Notes: generated by a model from the letters alone, not told the origin. Shown: positions 1 to 8,803, counted from the first letter of the stretch. The stretch is 64,000 nt of DNA from Trebonia sp963734665 (GCA_963734665.1 CAVTIR010000013.1:1054001-1118000), one strand, 5' to 3'. Numbers and translations are program-made.

Positions 1-2
1 AA

Positions 3-440
3 TCACTGGCCGAGCTCGCAGAAATTGAACCGCGGGTCAGGCGCTGCTTCGAGGCTGGCGCACACGCGACCGGATCGGAATTGACAATCGCAGCCGAAAG
101 CGCGCCGTACTCGGAGTTTCGCAACGACCAAGCCCTCCTTGACACCTACATCTGTCACGCCCGCGCCCTCGGTCGTGCGTTCCACACTAGCGCGGACGCG
201 CGAATGAACCGCGCGTCGACCGACATGGGCAACGTTTCCCAGGCGGTGCCGGCCATCCACCCCTACATCGGCATTGATTCACTGCCCGCGGTAAATCATC
301 AAGCCGAGTTCGCTGACGCAAGTATTGGGCCTGCCGCAGACAACGCCATCCTCGATGGTGCCACGGCGCTCGCCCTCACGCTGCATTCAGCGGCGACAAG
401 CAAAGAGCTACGCCGCCACCTGCATCCGGCACCCATCTAG
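3..440 (+). CDS. M20 family metallopeptidase/amidohydrolase, C-terminal part (5' end outside window)
   Basis: This open frame enters from the left edge and stops at TAG 438-440. The tail reads STDMGNVSQAVPAIHPYIGI and ends with a segment rich in Ala and Leu. The D-M-G-N-V-S and IHP-IGI signatures are typical of M20-type (M20D-like) amidohydrolases, which hydrolyse amide bonds of small peptides or acylated amino acids using a dinuclear metal site. Only about 145 C-terminal residues are visible, so the metal ligands cannot be checked. The stop is followed directly by transposase-like sequence, so the end of the gene may itself be an insertion junction. Family assignment is fairly secure; the substrate is unknown. 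Confidence 0.7.
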   Translation, partial: SLAELAEIEPRVRRCFEAGAHATGSELTIAAESAPYSEFRNDQALLDTYICHARALGRAFHTSADARMNRASTDMGNVSQAVPAIHPYIGIDSLPAVNHQAEFADASIGPAADNAILDGATALALTLHSAATSKELRRHLHPAPI

Positions 441-657
441 TACGGCAGCATCCGGAGCGGCTGGCGGGCCGAGGACCTGGTCAGGCGCAAGTTCGCCGAG
501 GGCAGCGTCAACCGCAGGTGGTGCGGCGACGGGACCGAGGTCGTCACCGGCGAGGAGAAGCCGTACCTCGACTCGGTGACGGGCATGGCCTCACGCCGGA
601 TCCTCGGGCACGCGCTCGGGGAGCACCACGACGCCGGCCTGGCCTGCGGCGCGCAAG
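441..657 (+). pseudogene. IS3-family transposase (integrase core) relic
   Basis: In the frame starting at 441 the translation DLVRRKFAEGSVNRRWCGDG, then a Y-L-D-S-V block and ASRRILGHALGEHH, matches the part of an IS3 OrfB core around the first catalytic Asp (typical family text: DLVRRDFTA...N..W..D.T...SRRIVGWAL). The usual W-x-x-D-x-T is altered to WCGDGTEV. There is no start codon and the similarity ends near 655. This is a fragment left by an old insertion immediately behind the M20 gene. Confidence 0.5.
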
Positions 658-960
658 GTGAGCACATCCCGAACCCAGATCGTCGCGGGCAGCAAGTTCC
701 TCCCTCACGTCCTGCCCGACCTAGTGCCGCCCATCGACCGGCAGTACACCTTCAACTTCTTCACCGGCCAGAAGACAGTGCCCAGCGACCGGGCTGCGTT
801 CCTGGACTGGTTCCCAAGGCTGGCAGCCATTGGGGGGCGCTGCCGCGAGCCGATCCGTGATGCCATCGCCAGAAGAGGCTTCATGGCCACCGGAGAGGCA
901 AAGGTCATCGACAACACCATCATGGGTTCATGCAGCAACTCCACCCAGGCTGATGCGGGA
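658..960 (+). pseudogene. Fragment of an unrecognised protein
   Basis: The frame from GTG 658 gives a protein-like stretch (KFLPHVLPDLVPPIDRQYTF, then FFTGQKTVPSD, AAFLDWFPRLAAIG and GFMATGEAKVIDNTIMG) with normal residue composition. After about residue 95 it becomes low-complexity read-through that continues to 1503. It looks like the C-terminal part of a real protein whose 5' end is replaced by the transposase relic just upstream. I cannot place the family. It is judged broken because the natural start and end are missing and it sits between relics. Confidence 0.35.
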
Positions 961-1287
961 CCTGCTTGCTTCTGGCCCTATCAGGTGAGAACCATTCCCC
1001 TTTCGCAAGGGGCCAGGCAGCGCCCTGCGAGATGTGTCTCGCACCCAGCCGATCACGGCAGGCGATCGAGCGCCTCGGCGCTCGATTCGAGGGCGTGCCG
1101 CGCCACTGGTCGCCCTCGCAGGTACCTGGCGAGGACGGCAAACTCCGCGACAGCGCCATATCCTCCGAGACTGCGGCCGGATGGCGGAGCCAAGTTATCG
1201 CGGGGCAAACGAGTCGCCCGCCCAGCGAACCGTGACCTGGACCTGAACCAGAAGGCCCCCGGGGGAGCAAGGCGGTTGCGGCCAAAT

Positions 1288-1305
1288 TTGGACCGGCGGG
1301 TCCAT
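1288..1305. promoter_or_regulatory. Operator dyad TTGGAC-N6-GTCCAT in front of the TetR gene
   Basis: An 18-bp dyad, TTGGAC CGGCGG GTCCAT, lies just before the TetR gene. The same half-sites in the same arrangement recur at 1924-1941 between the regulator and the SDR gene. This is the pattern expected for an autoregulating TetR protein that also controls its neighbour. A CATAAT -10-like hexamer overlaps the right half-site. Confidence 0.6.
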
Positions 1306-1324
1306 AATGGGGTACCGTTGCCGC

Positions 1325-1909
1325 GTGGCACTTACTGCGAAGGGGCGGGCTACCAGGGGGCGCATCATCGAGGGCGCAGCGGAGTACCTGCGCGGCGACC
1401 TCCCTGGCGAGGTGACGCTGGACGACATCCGGGCCATCACCGGCACGAGCAAGAGCCAGATCTTCCACTACTTCCCGGCGGGCAAGGAGGAACTGCTGCT
1501 TGAGGCCGCGCGGTACGAATCTCAGCGCGTCCTCGACGACCAGCAGCCTCACCTCGGAAGCCTCACCTCCTGGGCCGCGTGGAATCGCTGGCGGGACGCC
1601 GTCGTGGCCCGTTACCGGGCACAAGGACGGAACTGCCCGCTTGGCGCGCTCATGGCCCAGGCCGGCAGCACGCCGGGCGCGGCCGAGATCGTCACTACTC
1701 TCCTGGCGCAGTGGCAGGCGCACCTCATCCAGGGCATCACCCAGATGCAGGCCGCGGGCCTGGTCCGCCCGGAGCTGGACTCCGCCCGGGTCTCGGCGGC
1801 CTTCATCGCGGGCATCCAGGGAGGCGTCCAGGTGCTTCGCTCGACCGGGAGCACGCGGCACCTCGAGGCGACGCTCGACACGCTGATCGATCACCTCCGC
1901 GGCGTTTGA
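1325..1909 (+). CDS. TetR/AcrR-family transcriptional regulator
   Basis: A 194-residue repressor-type protein. Residues 1-55 form the TetR helix-turn-helix domain (ATRGRIIEGAAEYL, then TLDDIRAITGTSKSQIFHYF, which is the recognition-helix region). The rest is an all-alpha ligand-binding domain ending LEATLDTLIDHL. GTG 1325 is chosen because it begins the usual short N-terminus ALTAKGRATR; an in-frame ATG at 1307 is the alternative. Identical TTGGAC-N6-GTCCAA/T dyads flank the gene on both sides, suggesting that it represses itself and the SDR gene that starts 56 bp after its stop. The ligand is unknown. Confidence 0.85.
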   Translation: MALTAKGRATRGRIIEGAAEYLRGDLPGEVTLDDIRAITGTSKSQIFHYFPAGKEELLLEAARYESQRVLDDQQPHLGSLTSWAAWNRWRDAVVARYRAQGRNCPLGALMAQAGSTPGAAEIVTTLLAQWQAHLIQGITQMQAAGLVRPELDSARVSAAFIAGIQGGVQVLRSTGSTRHLEATLDTLIDHLRGV

Positions 1910-1923
1910 GACGCCAACGAGAA

Positions 1924-1941
1924 TTGGACTTGCCAGTCCAA
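1924..1941. promoter_or_regulatory. Operator dyad TTGGAC-N6-GTCCAA before the SDR gene
   Basis: The perfect inverted repeat TTGGAC TTGCCA GTCCAA lies in the gap between the TetR stop (1909) and the SDR start (1966). It shares its half-sites with the dyad at 1288-1305. It is most simply a second binding site for the TetR protein, controlling the SDR gene. Confidence 0.65.
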
Positions 1942-1965
1942 AAATATGTTTCTAGCATCGCTACC

Positions 1966-2742
1966 ATGACACGACGACTCGAGAACAAGACAGCCCTCGT
2001 CACGGGTTCCACGAGCAACATCGGCCGGGAGGTCGCCGTGGCGTTCGGCGGAGAAGGCGCGCACGTCATCGTTTCCGGGCGCGGCGACGCGCGGGGACAG
2101 GCGGTGGTTGCGCGCATTCGCGACGCGGGCGGTAAGGCGGACTACGTGCACGCCGACCTGGACGGCGCGGTCGCGAGCCGGGCGCTCGCCGAAGAGGCAG
2201 CAGGGCTGCTGGGCGGGCGCATTGACATTCTCGTGAACAACGCCGGTATCTTCCCTGGCCACACCACGCTGACGACCGACGAGGACACGTTCGACCGCGT
2301 CTACTCGGTCAACGTCAAGTCCGCGTTCTTCCTCACGCAGGCCGTCGCGCCCGAGATGATCCGCGCTGGCGGCGGGGCCATCATCAACCTCGGCTCCTGG
2401 GTCGCACGGCTCGGGCTGCCGGTCGGCGCGCTCTACAGCTCGACCAAGGGAGCAGTGGAAACCCTGACCCGGGCCTGGGCGGCCGAGTTCGGCCCCCTGG
2501 GCATCCGAGTCAACGCCATCTCGCCAGGGGTCATCCTGCCGCCGGACCGGGATCCGGACACCGAGTACCCCGGCGCGGTGTTCATGCGCGGTGCCCCGGC
2601 GGGCGCCCCCGGTCACCCGGCTGCGATCGCCGCCGCGGCGGTCTATCTCGCCTCAGACGAGGCCGCCTTCGTCCACGGCGCGGTCCTCGACATCGACGGG
2701 GGCCGGGTGAACGTGCTCGCATCCGCCGCCGTCCGTCCCTAA
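1966..2742 (+). CDS. Short-chain dehydrogenase/reductase (SDR)
   Basis: A 258-aa classical SDR, NAD(P)-dependent. The Rossmann motif is TGSTSNIG (about residues 14-21), NNAG follows (ILVNNAGIF), and the catalytic Ser sits in the block ending NLGSW with YSSTK giving the Tyr-xxx-Lys pair. The family's usual C-terminal motif is present as ASDEAAFVHGAVLDIDGG. It is a typical length for a 3-oxoacyl-ACP reductase-like or polyol/alcohol SDR. It is probably co-regulated with the upstream TetR gene through the dyads at 1288 and 1924. The substrate cannot be told from sequence. Confidence 0.85.
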   Translation: MTRRLENKTALVTGSTSNIGREVAVAFGGEGAHVIVSGRGDARGQAVVARIRDAGGKADYVHADLDGAVASRALAEEAAGLLGGRIDILVNNAGIFPGHTTLTTDEDTFDRVYSVNVKSAFFLTQAVAPEMIRAGGGAIINLGSWVARLGLPVGALYSSTKGAVETLTRAWAAEFGPLGIRVNAISPGVILPPDRDPDTEYPGAVFMRGAPAGAPGHPAAIAAAAVYLASDEAAFVHGAVLDIDGGRVNVLASAAVRP

Positions 2743-2968
2743 CCGGCTTAACACCCACCTCCCGGGCGGCACGACCTATTACTACGGATTCCCCGGCCTG
2801 CCCGGGATGCCGAAGATGCGCACCAGGCACATCGCGCGCATCTCGCGTCCGAGGACAATCCGAGACGGTGCTCCCAGGTCAAATCCAGGCGCTGCCAGGG
2901 AAGACATCGAACCCCGGCTGCCCATCCTGCTCGTCTGCCCCGCTTAAGCGGAGACCCCGCAAGCATGA

Positions 2969-3079
2969 GCTCTGCGGCGGAATCTTCACCACCTCGATCC
3001 CGGCGGCAGCAAGCACCGCGTCGAACGCCTCGGTGAACTGGCCGGCCCTATCCCGGACCAGGAAGCGGAACCTGCCGGC
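2969..3079 (-). pseudogene. Integrase-core (rve) transposase fragment
   Basis: The minus-strand translation FRFLVRDRAGQFTEAFDAVL followed by AAAGIEVVKIPPQS matches the segment of IS3/IS481-like integrase cores that carries the second catalytic Asp (usually F-L-x-R-D-R-x-x-Q-F). No ORF boundary fits. It is a fragment of roughly 37 codons next to a hydrolase fragment on the other strand. Confidence 0.5.
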
Positions 3080-3101
3080 CCGCTCCCCTGGCGCCATGAT
3101 C

Positions 3102-3323
3102 CCCGCCGGCTCCCGCGCGGACGCGCTGAAGGCACTGCACGTCCCGGCCCTCGTGATCCACGGCCTGGACGACACGCTCGTCGACCCCAGCGGCGGCAAG
3201 CGGACCGCCGAGCTCATCCCCGGCGCCAGGCCCCTGCTGATCATCGACATCGGCCACGACCAACCCCGGGAGCCATCGGGCGACCCCTGCGACACCATCG
3301 AAGCGCATACCCGGCTCCCCTGA
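3102..3323 (+). pseudogene. Alpha/beta hydrolase C-terminal fragment
   Basis: The reading frame ending at TGA 3321-3323 contains LHVPALVIHGLDDTLVDPSG followed by GKRTAELIPGARPLLIIDIGHD. This is the strand-8 Asp/His region of alpha/beta hydrolases: VIHG.DD with the acid residue and GHD with the catalytic His. Everything upstream, including the nucleophile elbow, is absent and replaced by the transposase fragment at 2969-3079. The gene is therefore inactive. Confidence 0.55.
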
Positions 3324-3446
3324 ACGAGGCGGTTCCCCGCTGCCGCGCAGCTCCTGGCCCGCCGTCACCGCGAAATCGGCGTCGACGCTCCACCCGCCCG
3401 CTTCGGCGCGGCGCGAGATGACCACAGACGCCGCTCTGGCTCTCGT

Positions 3447-4187
3447 CTAAGACCCGGCTACCAGGCGCGCCAGCGTTGCCTTGGCCAGGTGCTCCGTGGC
3501 GAGGGTGCTGTCCGGGGAGAGCGCGAGCTCGCCGAGGATGGCTATCGCCGTGCCCCGGTCACCACGCCCGGCGAAAATGCTCGCCTTGTTGATGAGCAGG
3601 ATACCGAGCGTTTCGGCGTCGGGACGGCCGCGCAGGCCCTGTTCGATAGCGTGCAACTTGCTCGTGTCGTCGTCCAGCAGGAGCGACAGGTCCTTCCACG
3701 CCAGCGCGAACCCCGGGAACTTGTCCACGATGCCCGACAGGAGCTGTTTCTTCCCCCGGGGATCCATCCACTCGGTGGCGGCGTAGGCCTTGGCGAAGCC
3801 CGCGAAGAGTTCCCCGGCCCGCTCGCGGCGCAGGGTGTCAAGCGAGGCCTTGCATGTGAAGAATCCTCGCGGCGCCATCTGGTCAACGCGCTCGTACATC
3901 TCCTCCGCCGCTCCGGGCTCGTCTAGGAGCAGGTACGTGAACGCGGCGTCGTAGACCGGGTACGGCCATCGCGGCGCGAGGTCCCACGCCTGGTCAAGAA
4001 GGTCGAGGGCACGAGCGTAATCACTACGCCGCCCGGCCTCGCGGGCTTCCTGGTGCAACCGCCCTGCCTTCGGCGGGACGTCGTGCGCGCCTATGAACTC
4101 CCATCGCACTCCCCCGGTGTACCCCTCGAGGTCCTGAGCCGTGAGCTCACGCCCGGCAGCGTCACGGAACACCAGCCACTCTGCCAC
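3447..4187 (-). CDS. Tetratricopeptide-repeat-like protein
   Basis: A 246-aa, probably cytoplasmic, helical-repeat protein. GTG 4187 is chosen because AAAGGAGG stands 7 nt upstream; the open frame runs further to 4265 without a better site. The first 25 residues (VAEWLVFRDAAGRELTAQDL) form a small head. Several TPR-like helical pairs follow, such as SDYARALDLLDQAWDLAPRW, YLLLDEPGAAEEMYERVDQM and GDRGTAIAILGELALSPDS. No enzymatic motif is seen. It has no partner gene on its strand. A scaffold or protein-interaction role is inferred only from the repeats. Confidence 0.65.
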   Translation of the reverse strand: MAEWLVFRDAAGRELTAQDLEGYTGGVRWEFIGAHDVPPKAGRLHQEAREAGRRSDYARALDLLDQAWDLAPRWPYPVYDAAFTYLLLDEPGAAEEMYERVDQMAPRGFFTCKASLDTLRRERAGELFAGFAKAYAATEWMDPRGKKQLLSGIVDKFPGFALAWKDLSLLLDDDTSKLHAIEQGLRGRPDAETLGILLINKASIFAGRGDRGTAIAILGELALSPDSTLATEHLAKATLARLVAGS

Positions 4188-4358
4188 CCACTCGCCTCCT
4201 TTGCCGGGAAAGACTCCTTCTGGGCAGTATCCCGCAGCCCCGCGAGAGGGCGCAGCCCGCCTCATGACTGCGACCGCCGCGAACCCCGCACCATATTTTT
4301 ACCGGGCAAAACTCTGGTGATAACGGCTATCCGCCCCTGGGAGAGCCAGAACACCCAA

Positions 4359-4595
4359 TCAGGCGGACGGAGCGATGACCTCCTCGGCGACCCAGCCGGC
4401 GGCACCAGGCGGGTACGGCGCCGGCAGCGAGAGGACGAGGTGCCCGAAGCCAGCGTCCACGTGCCGCCTGATCGCGTCCCTGGTGGCGCCCGGCTGGTCA
4501 TACGAGACTGGCAGGACGGTCGAACGTGCAGGCCAGGGAGCGCCCTTGACGCCGATCCTCACGATGACCGGGCGCGGGGCGTCAGCCAAGTCCAC
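4359..4595 (-). pseudogene. LLM-class (F420-dependent type) oxidoreductase, C-terminal fragment
   Basis: The minus-strand frame gives GATRDAIRRHVDAGFGHLVL followed by SLPAPYPPGAAGWVAEEVIA, then a stop. That is the usual closing block of luciferase-like monooxygenase-family oxidoreductases (the barrel helix and strand H-V-D-A-G-F-x-H-L-V-L and W-V-A-x-E-x-I). The remaining 200 or more residues are missing, so this is a relic. Family assignment rests on a short segment only. Confidence 0.4.
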
Positions 4596-4738
4596 GATGC
4601 AGTCAGTTCCGCGCAGGGACCTACGGTTTCGTCGATGCCGCAGCGGGGTGAAGAGCTGGCATCCTCGGACACGTATAGGTCACACTGCACCTGACATTTA
4701 TCAAAGCATTTCACAGCTGCCCCTGAGAGGAGCCGCGG

Positions 4739-5341
4739 ATGACAGCCGACGCCGGGAGCGGCCAGATCCCTGCCCGCCTTCCAGTGACCGCCGAGCAATG
4801 GCGGGCCTACCTGACTGAATACAGCGACTGGTTCCTGCGTCTCACGGGCCTTACCGTTGACGATACGGTTCCGATGGTCGACCCTTCGGCGGAGCAGGTC
4901 TCGGCGCGGTGGCTTGGCTATGAGCCCGCGACCGAGGAGATGATAGCCGCGACCGAGGAACGCCTTGCCGTCAGGCTGCCGCCGAGCCTGCGCGGCTTCC
5001 TGCTGGCCAGCAACGGCTGGGGCGCAATGGTGTCGCAGGGGGCCGATGTCATTTCATCCTGCGACGAGATCGACTGGTTCCGCAACACCAATCCAGGGTT
5101 TTTCCCCGACGAGGACGAGCTGGCCGAACGCGAAGACCGCCACGTCTACGCGATTTTTGCGCGCTGCCTCAATGTCGCGCAGGGCGCAGACGCCTTCCTG
5201 CTCGACACCGGAGAACTCTCGGCGGACGGTGAATACGATGCCTACCTCTTCGCAATTAAGTACGGCACGCTTGAGCCCCCCTGCAAGAGCTTCAGCGAGC
5301 TAATCGCACTCGGCCGCGAAGAAATCGCAGAGAGCTTATGA
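4739..5341 (+). CDS. SMI1/KNR4 (SUKH) family protein
   Basis: A 200-aa protein; the ATG at 4739 has GAGAGGAG 9 nt upstream. The central part, TEEMIAATEERLAVRLPPSL then RGFLLASNGWG, is the hallmark of the SUKH/SMI1-KNR4 fold (E..I...E..LG..LP..L..F....NG). The C-terminus DAYLFAIKYGTLEPPCKSFS fits the family's last strands. SUKH proteins often act as immunity proteins against polymorphic toxins. No toxin gene is adjacent here, so it may be an orphan immunity gene; that role is inference. Confidence 0.8.
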   Translation: MTADAGSGQIPARLPVTAEQWRAYLTEYSDWFLRLTGLTVDDTVPMVDPSAEQVSARWLGYEPATEEMIAATEERLAVRLPPSLRGFLLASNGWGAMVSQGADVISSCDEIDWFRNTNPGFFPDEDELAEREDRHVYAIFARCLNVAQGADAFLLDTGELSADGEYDAYLFAIKYGTLEPPCKSFSELIALGREEIAESL

Positions 5342-5915
5342 ACTAGATAGTGTGACGCCTTGACCAAGGGCGGAAGGGCCCGGCGGGGCCGACTACAGGA
5401 GGACTCGGTACCCCAGGTCAGCGCACGCGGCCAGATACTCGACGCTTGCGCGACGCTGCCTGGTTTTCCCGGCTATCATCGGGCGACGCTGGAGTGGAAG
5501 TGCGGCGCCTGATCGATGAGCAGTTGCGGGTGACGCCGCGGCCTTCGTCGATAACGCCAGGCGCGTGCCCGCGCTGTGGGCCCCGTCGCGGGCGGATGCC
5601 GAATGCCGCCGTCCTGGTCGATGGCTGCGGAGGTCGGTGGGGCCTGGCGCACGCCAGGCCGGGCCTCCCCAATTCCGGAGGCCGGTGCTGGCGCCGCTTG
5701 CATGTGTGATTACTAGCCGAAACTAGGATTTACGTGCTCGGCGGCTGCTTCCTCTAAACACGCACTAGTGCAGCGGGGACCAGTGGGCCTGGTCCACCTG
5801 GCGAAGACACCACCAGCACCAGGCCAGAACCAGCCACTACCAGCGAAGACAGACACAATATAACGAACTACTGCTGGAGTACTAGCTTTAAGCGGCCCAC
5901 AGCGCGGCGGAGAGC
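5342..5915. other. 574-bp stretch without a recognisable gene
   Basis: The frames here (for example 5446-5709 on the plus strand and 5418-5672 on the minus strand) show neither a family signature nor a ribosome-binding site, and they overlap one another. From about 5705 to 5900 the base composition becomes more AT-rich than the surroundings, continuing into the DUF4231 gene. No RNA gene was recognised. Confidence 0.5.
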
Positions 5916-6470
5916 TCAATGAAGAGCGCCGCTAGGCTGGGTTGGTGAAATTACTTCAGAATCATAAGTACTGTTGTAGTGCTCAATGATGTCCGAAATT
6001 TCCTTCTGGAATTTCCCCCAGCGAGCATCATCACAGCTACCGGATTTCTCAACGTCTAGGCCGAATTCACGGCCTATTCTAATAAGGTCCGAGTAGTAGT
6101 GGCGGTTCATGCGCCAGCGCGAACCGGACCGGAAGAGTTGGAGTGCCGCGGCCGCCAGCGCACCGATCAGTCCGACCGCGAAGGTCAGCCATCTAACGGC
6201 TACGCCTCCAGTGCCACTCAGGTTCAGACCCACGAGCGCGGGTATTATGACCGCAGATGCAGACGAGACAGCTTGAAAGCGGTAAAACCAGGTACGGTTA
6301 CTGCTATTTTTATTAGCTGCCGACCGGACTGCCGCTTTCCAGACATTCGACCAGTATCCGAATTGACCAGTGCTCAGATGTGGCTTGACGAGTTGATCAA
6401 GGTAATCAAGCTGCGCGCTTAGCGGAGTGCCGACGTCCGGCCCTCCGGGCTCCGGATCCCGTTTAGCCAT
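5916..6470 (-). CDS. DUF4231 (SLATT-like) two-helix membrane protein
   Basis: A 184-aa protein with two adjacent transmembrane segments at about residues 65-85 (FQAVSSASAVIIPALVGLNL) and 91-112 (VRWLTFAVGLIGALAAAALQ). They are followed by the positively charged block FRSGSRWRMNRHYYSDLIR and a C-terminal helix. This arrangement and the W-F-Y-R-F-Q stretch before the first helix match DUF4231. Such SLATT-superfamily proteins are proposed membrane effectors in bacterial conflict systems. The gene is visibly less GC-rich than its neighbours, which suggests transfer. No cyclic-nucleotide synthase gene is adjacent, so a defence role is only inferred. No strong ribosome-binding site precedes the ATG. 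Confidence 0.7.
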   Translation of the reverse strand: MAKRDPEPGGPDVGTPLSAQLDYLDQLVKPHLSTGQFGYWSNVWKAAVRSAANKNSSNRTWFYRFQAVSSASAVIIPALVGLNLSGTGGVAVRWLTFAVGLIGALAAAALQLFRSGSRWRMNRHYYSDLIRIGREFGLDVEKSGSCDDARWGKFQKEISDIIEHYNSTYDSEVISPTQPSGALH

Positions 6471-6874
6471 GGGCTAAGATTAGCATTATTTCCTGGCAAG
6501 TCGATAGGCGATGACTTATCCTCGTTTTGGCCTGCCAATCGGTCCGCCGACGCAACGTCAGGGACAGGCGACGTTGCCCGGGAGCGGTCACCAATTATGC
6601 GAACAGGGGACATCGACGGTGCGCACGCACCTGGCACAGTCCATGCGGGACCCGGGATGGTCACGAAATGCTGCCGGAGTACTAGAGCCGGTTAAACGCA
6701 AGCTTTGGTGAGGCCATTGCCGAGGGTTCCGGGTCGTCGCCCGATTCTGCGGCCGGGCCGTCGGCGTGTGGGGTACCAAAACCACGTCCGGCCTCTGGCC
6801 TGCGGATTTTTCGATCAACCGGTGATTTTCATGCAGCCCACTAGTGATCGTGCCTCTTGCATTTTAACGGCTCG
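6471..6874. other. Intergenic stretch, no gene recognised
   Basis: About 400 bp between the DUF4231 start and the insertion element. The only plus-strand frame of note (6511-6711) has no family signature. The stretch is probably the 5' flank of DUF4231 plus the former upstream region of the gene at 8804, now separated from it by the IS. Confidence 0.45.
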
Positions 6875-6884
6875 CCCGTGCACG
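6875..6884. repeat. Target-site duplication, left copy (CCCGTGCACG)
   Basis: The ten bases CCCGTGCACG directly precede the left inverted repeat of the insertion element and recur directly after the right inverted repeat at 8669-8678. A perfect 10-bp direct repeat marks the insertion event and is within the 8-10 bp range known for ISAs1-family elements. Confidence 0.85.
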
Positions 6885-8668
6885 CAGGGCTGAGGACAAA
6901 GTATTTCTGCTGTTCAATGGGCTGGTGTGAGGCGGAGCAGGGCGAGGAGCAGGTCGTTGTCGTATTCGGCGTCGCGGATGGCGGCGGCGATGCTGTCGTA
7001 GCCGGCCTGGCGGGAGAGGCCCGTGGTGAGGTTACGGATCGTGGCCATGGCGCGGGGCCTGGAGTCGGCCCGGACCTTGGAGGGGTCCTCGCGCAGCGTG
7101 ACGTCGCGGACCCAGTGCACCTTGTTCTCTATGCCCCAGTGTGCCCTGATGTAGGCGGCGATGTGCTCCGGGCCTGCCTCGCGGGCGGTGAGGCTGGTGA
7201 TCAGGTAGACGGTCTCGGTGTGCGTCTCGGTGACGCGCTGGCGTGTCTTGCCGTTGCTCTTCCACCGGGTGACGGTGCGGGTGCGGATGACGCGGGCGAC
7301 CTGGGCGGCGTGCGGGAACAGTTCCCGGATCTCCTCCGGGGCGTCCGTGACCAGGTGGGAGCGGGTCTCGCGGCGTCCGTGCCCCTTGTCCTCGGTGGCG
7401 TGCCTGCGTGCTCCGGCCCAGGTCAGTGCCTGGAGGGCGTCGTAGAGCCCGGCCTGGTTGCCCTTGACGGTGAAGACGTAGTGCGCGCCGGTGTTCTCGC
7501 AGATCAGCGTGGCGAGGGCACGCTGGGTGTGGAGTGCGTCTGCCGTCAGGACCCGCCCGGCGAGGGGGAACCGGGTGTTCAGTTCCAGCAGCATCGGGCC
7601 GATTTCCGGGATCTCGTTCGTCTTGGCGGGGATCTCCCGCTCGGCGATGACGATCCCGCCCGCCGCGGCGGACAGCAGGAACAGGCTGGTCCCGTCGGGG
7701 CGGACCGCGCCGCGGACCTCCTTGCCGTCGCAGGCCAGGTGCGGGTGCAGGACCGGGCCGGCCAGCGGGTACGCGGGCGACTCCGCGACCTGCGCCGCCG
7801 CGAGGTAGCAGGCCACGGCATCGGCCAGGGCCTGCGCGCCGATCAGGCCGAGCAGCCTGGTGACCGTCTTCCCGCACGGTGCCTGCCGGCCGTCGCCGTC
7901 CGCGCCGGCGCGCGCCGGCGGCGGCCAGCAGGTCCTGGCCGGCGTGCGCGGTCCACGCGGTGATGCCGGCCAGCGTCGTCCTGCCGCGCAGCACGGCCAT
8001 CAGCACCAGCGTCAGGACGGACGGCAGGGAGTGCCGCCGGCCGCGGCGGTCCCGCGGGTCCGGGACCGCCGCGAAGCAGTCCGGCACGCTCCCGCCGGAC
8101 GCCGCCCTCAGATCCGCGGCCCGCTCCAGCAGCGCCGCCCGGGCCCTGTCCGCCTCCGTGCGCAGCCGCTCTTCTTCTGCCCGCCGCCGTTCCCGCTGCT
8201 CAGCGGCGTTCCGGTCGCGTTCCTCCTGCCGGCGCCGGGCCGCTTCCGCCTTCCGTGCCGTCCGCCTGGCCCGCGCGTCCTCGCGCACCGCGGCCAGGCG
8301 GACGATCTCCTCCGCCTCCGCGATCGCAGACTCGGCGGCATCAGGCACAACGGGCATGCGAAACTGGTCACGCAACGGGGGCTCCCTGGCGGAGAAGAGA
8401 TGTCAGATACCCCTTGTTCCTAGCCTGGTCCCCGTTGCCCTGCCCGCGACGTGACCAGACCGCCGCGAACCCGCTTGCCGGCTGGCAACCGCCAGTGACC
8501 GCCGCCCGCGCGGCACCCGACCCCCGGCTGATCACGTCAGGTAACGAGAAACAGGATCCACCGGCCGCTCCACAGGCACCTGCGGACCTCAACCCGGAGC
8601 GGAAAGCCTCTACAGGAGCATCACCGGAAAGCCCCTGAACAGCGAAGATGACTTTGTCCGCAGCCCTG
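6885..8668 (-). mobile_element. ISAs1-family insertion sequence (1,784 bp) with intact ends
   Basis: The left end CAGGGCTGAGGACAAAGT (6885-6902) and the reverse complement of the right end at 8651-8668 (CAGGGCTGCGGACAAAGT) match at 17 of 18 positions. Both ends are bounded by the 10-bp direct repeat CCCGTGCACG. The single transposase gene lies on the minus strand and is frameshifted. The element is longer than a typical ISAs1 member because the transposase has an extended, charged N-terminus and there is a non-coding stretch of about 275 bp before the right end. Perfect duplication suggests a fairly recent insertion. Confidence 0.85.
6914..8375 (-). pseudogene. ISAs1-family DDE transposase, frameshifted
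   Basis: The N-terminal frame (start 8375) encodes a long charged coiled-coil-like segment rich in Arg, Glu and Ala. It then gives the ISAs1 helper domain (VPDCFAAVPDPRDRRGRRHS, LTLVLMAVLRGRTTLAGI). After about 7905 the coherent protein continues in another frame (from near 7816) with HLACDGKEVRGAVRPDG, RVLTADALHTQRALATLICE, YVFTVKGNQAGLYDALQAL and AAYIRAHWGIENKVHWVRDV, i.e. the D-D-E core. The switch falls in a GCGCCGGCG-repeat tract. A one-base slip or a sequencing error would explain it; as read, no full-length transposase is made. Confidence 0.85.
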
Positions 8669-8678
8669 CCCGTGCACG
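8669..8678. repeat. Target-site duplication, right copy (CCCGTGCACG)
   Basis: Second copy of the 10-bp duplication flanking the ISAs1-family element; identical to 6875-6884. Confidence 0.85.
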
Positions 8679-8803
8679 GCCGCGCGTCTGGCTACGCCTG
8701 CTATCGCGCTGGTCTGATCTGCCGTTGCCTGGACTCATGGCCAGGCGGGAATGGGCCTGTACGTGGGAGTATGTCACCGTTAGGCCTGGAAGGGGGCGGG
8801 GAG

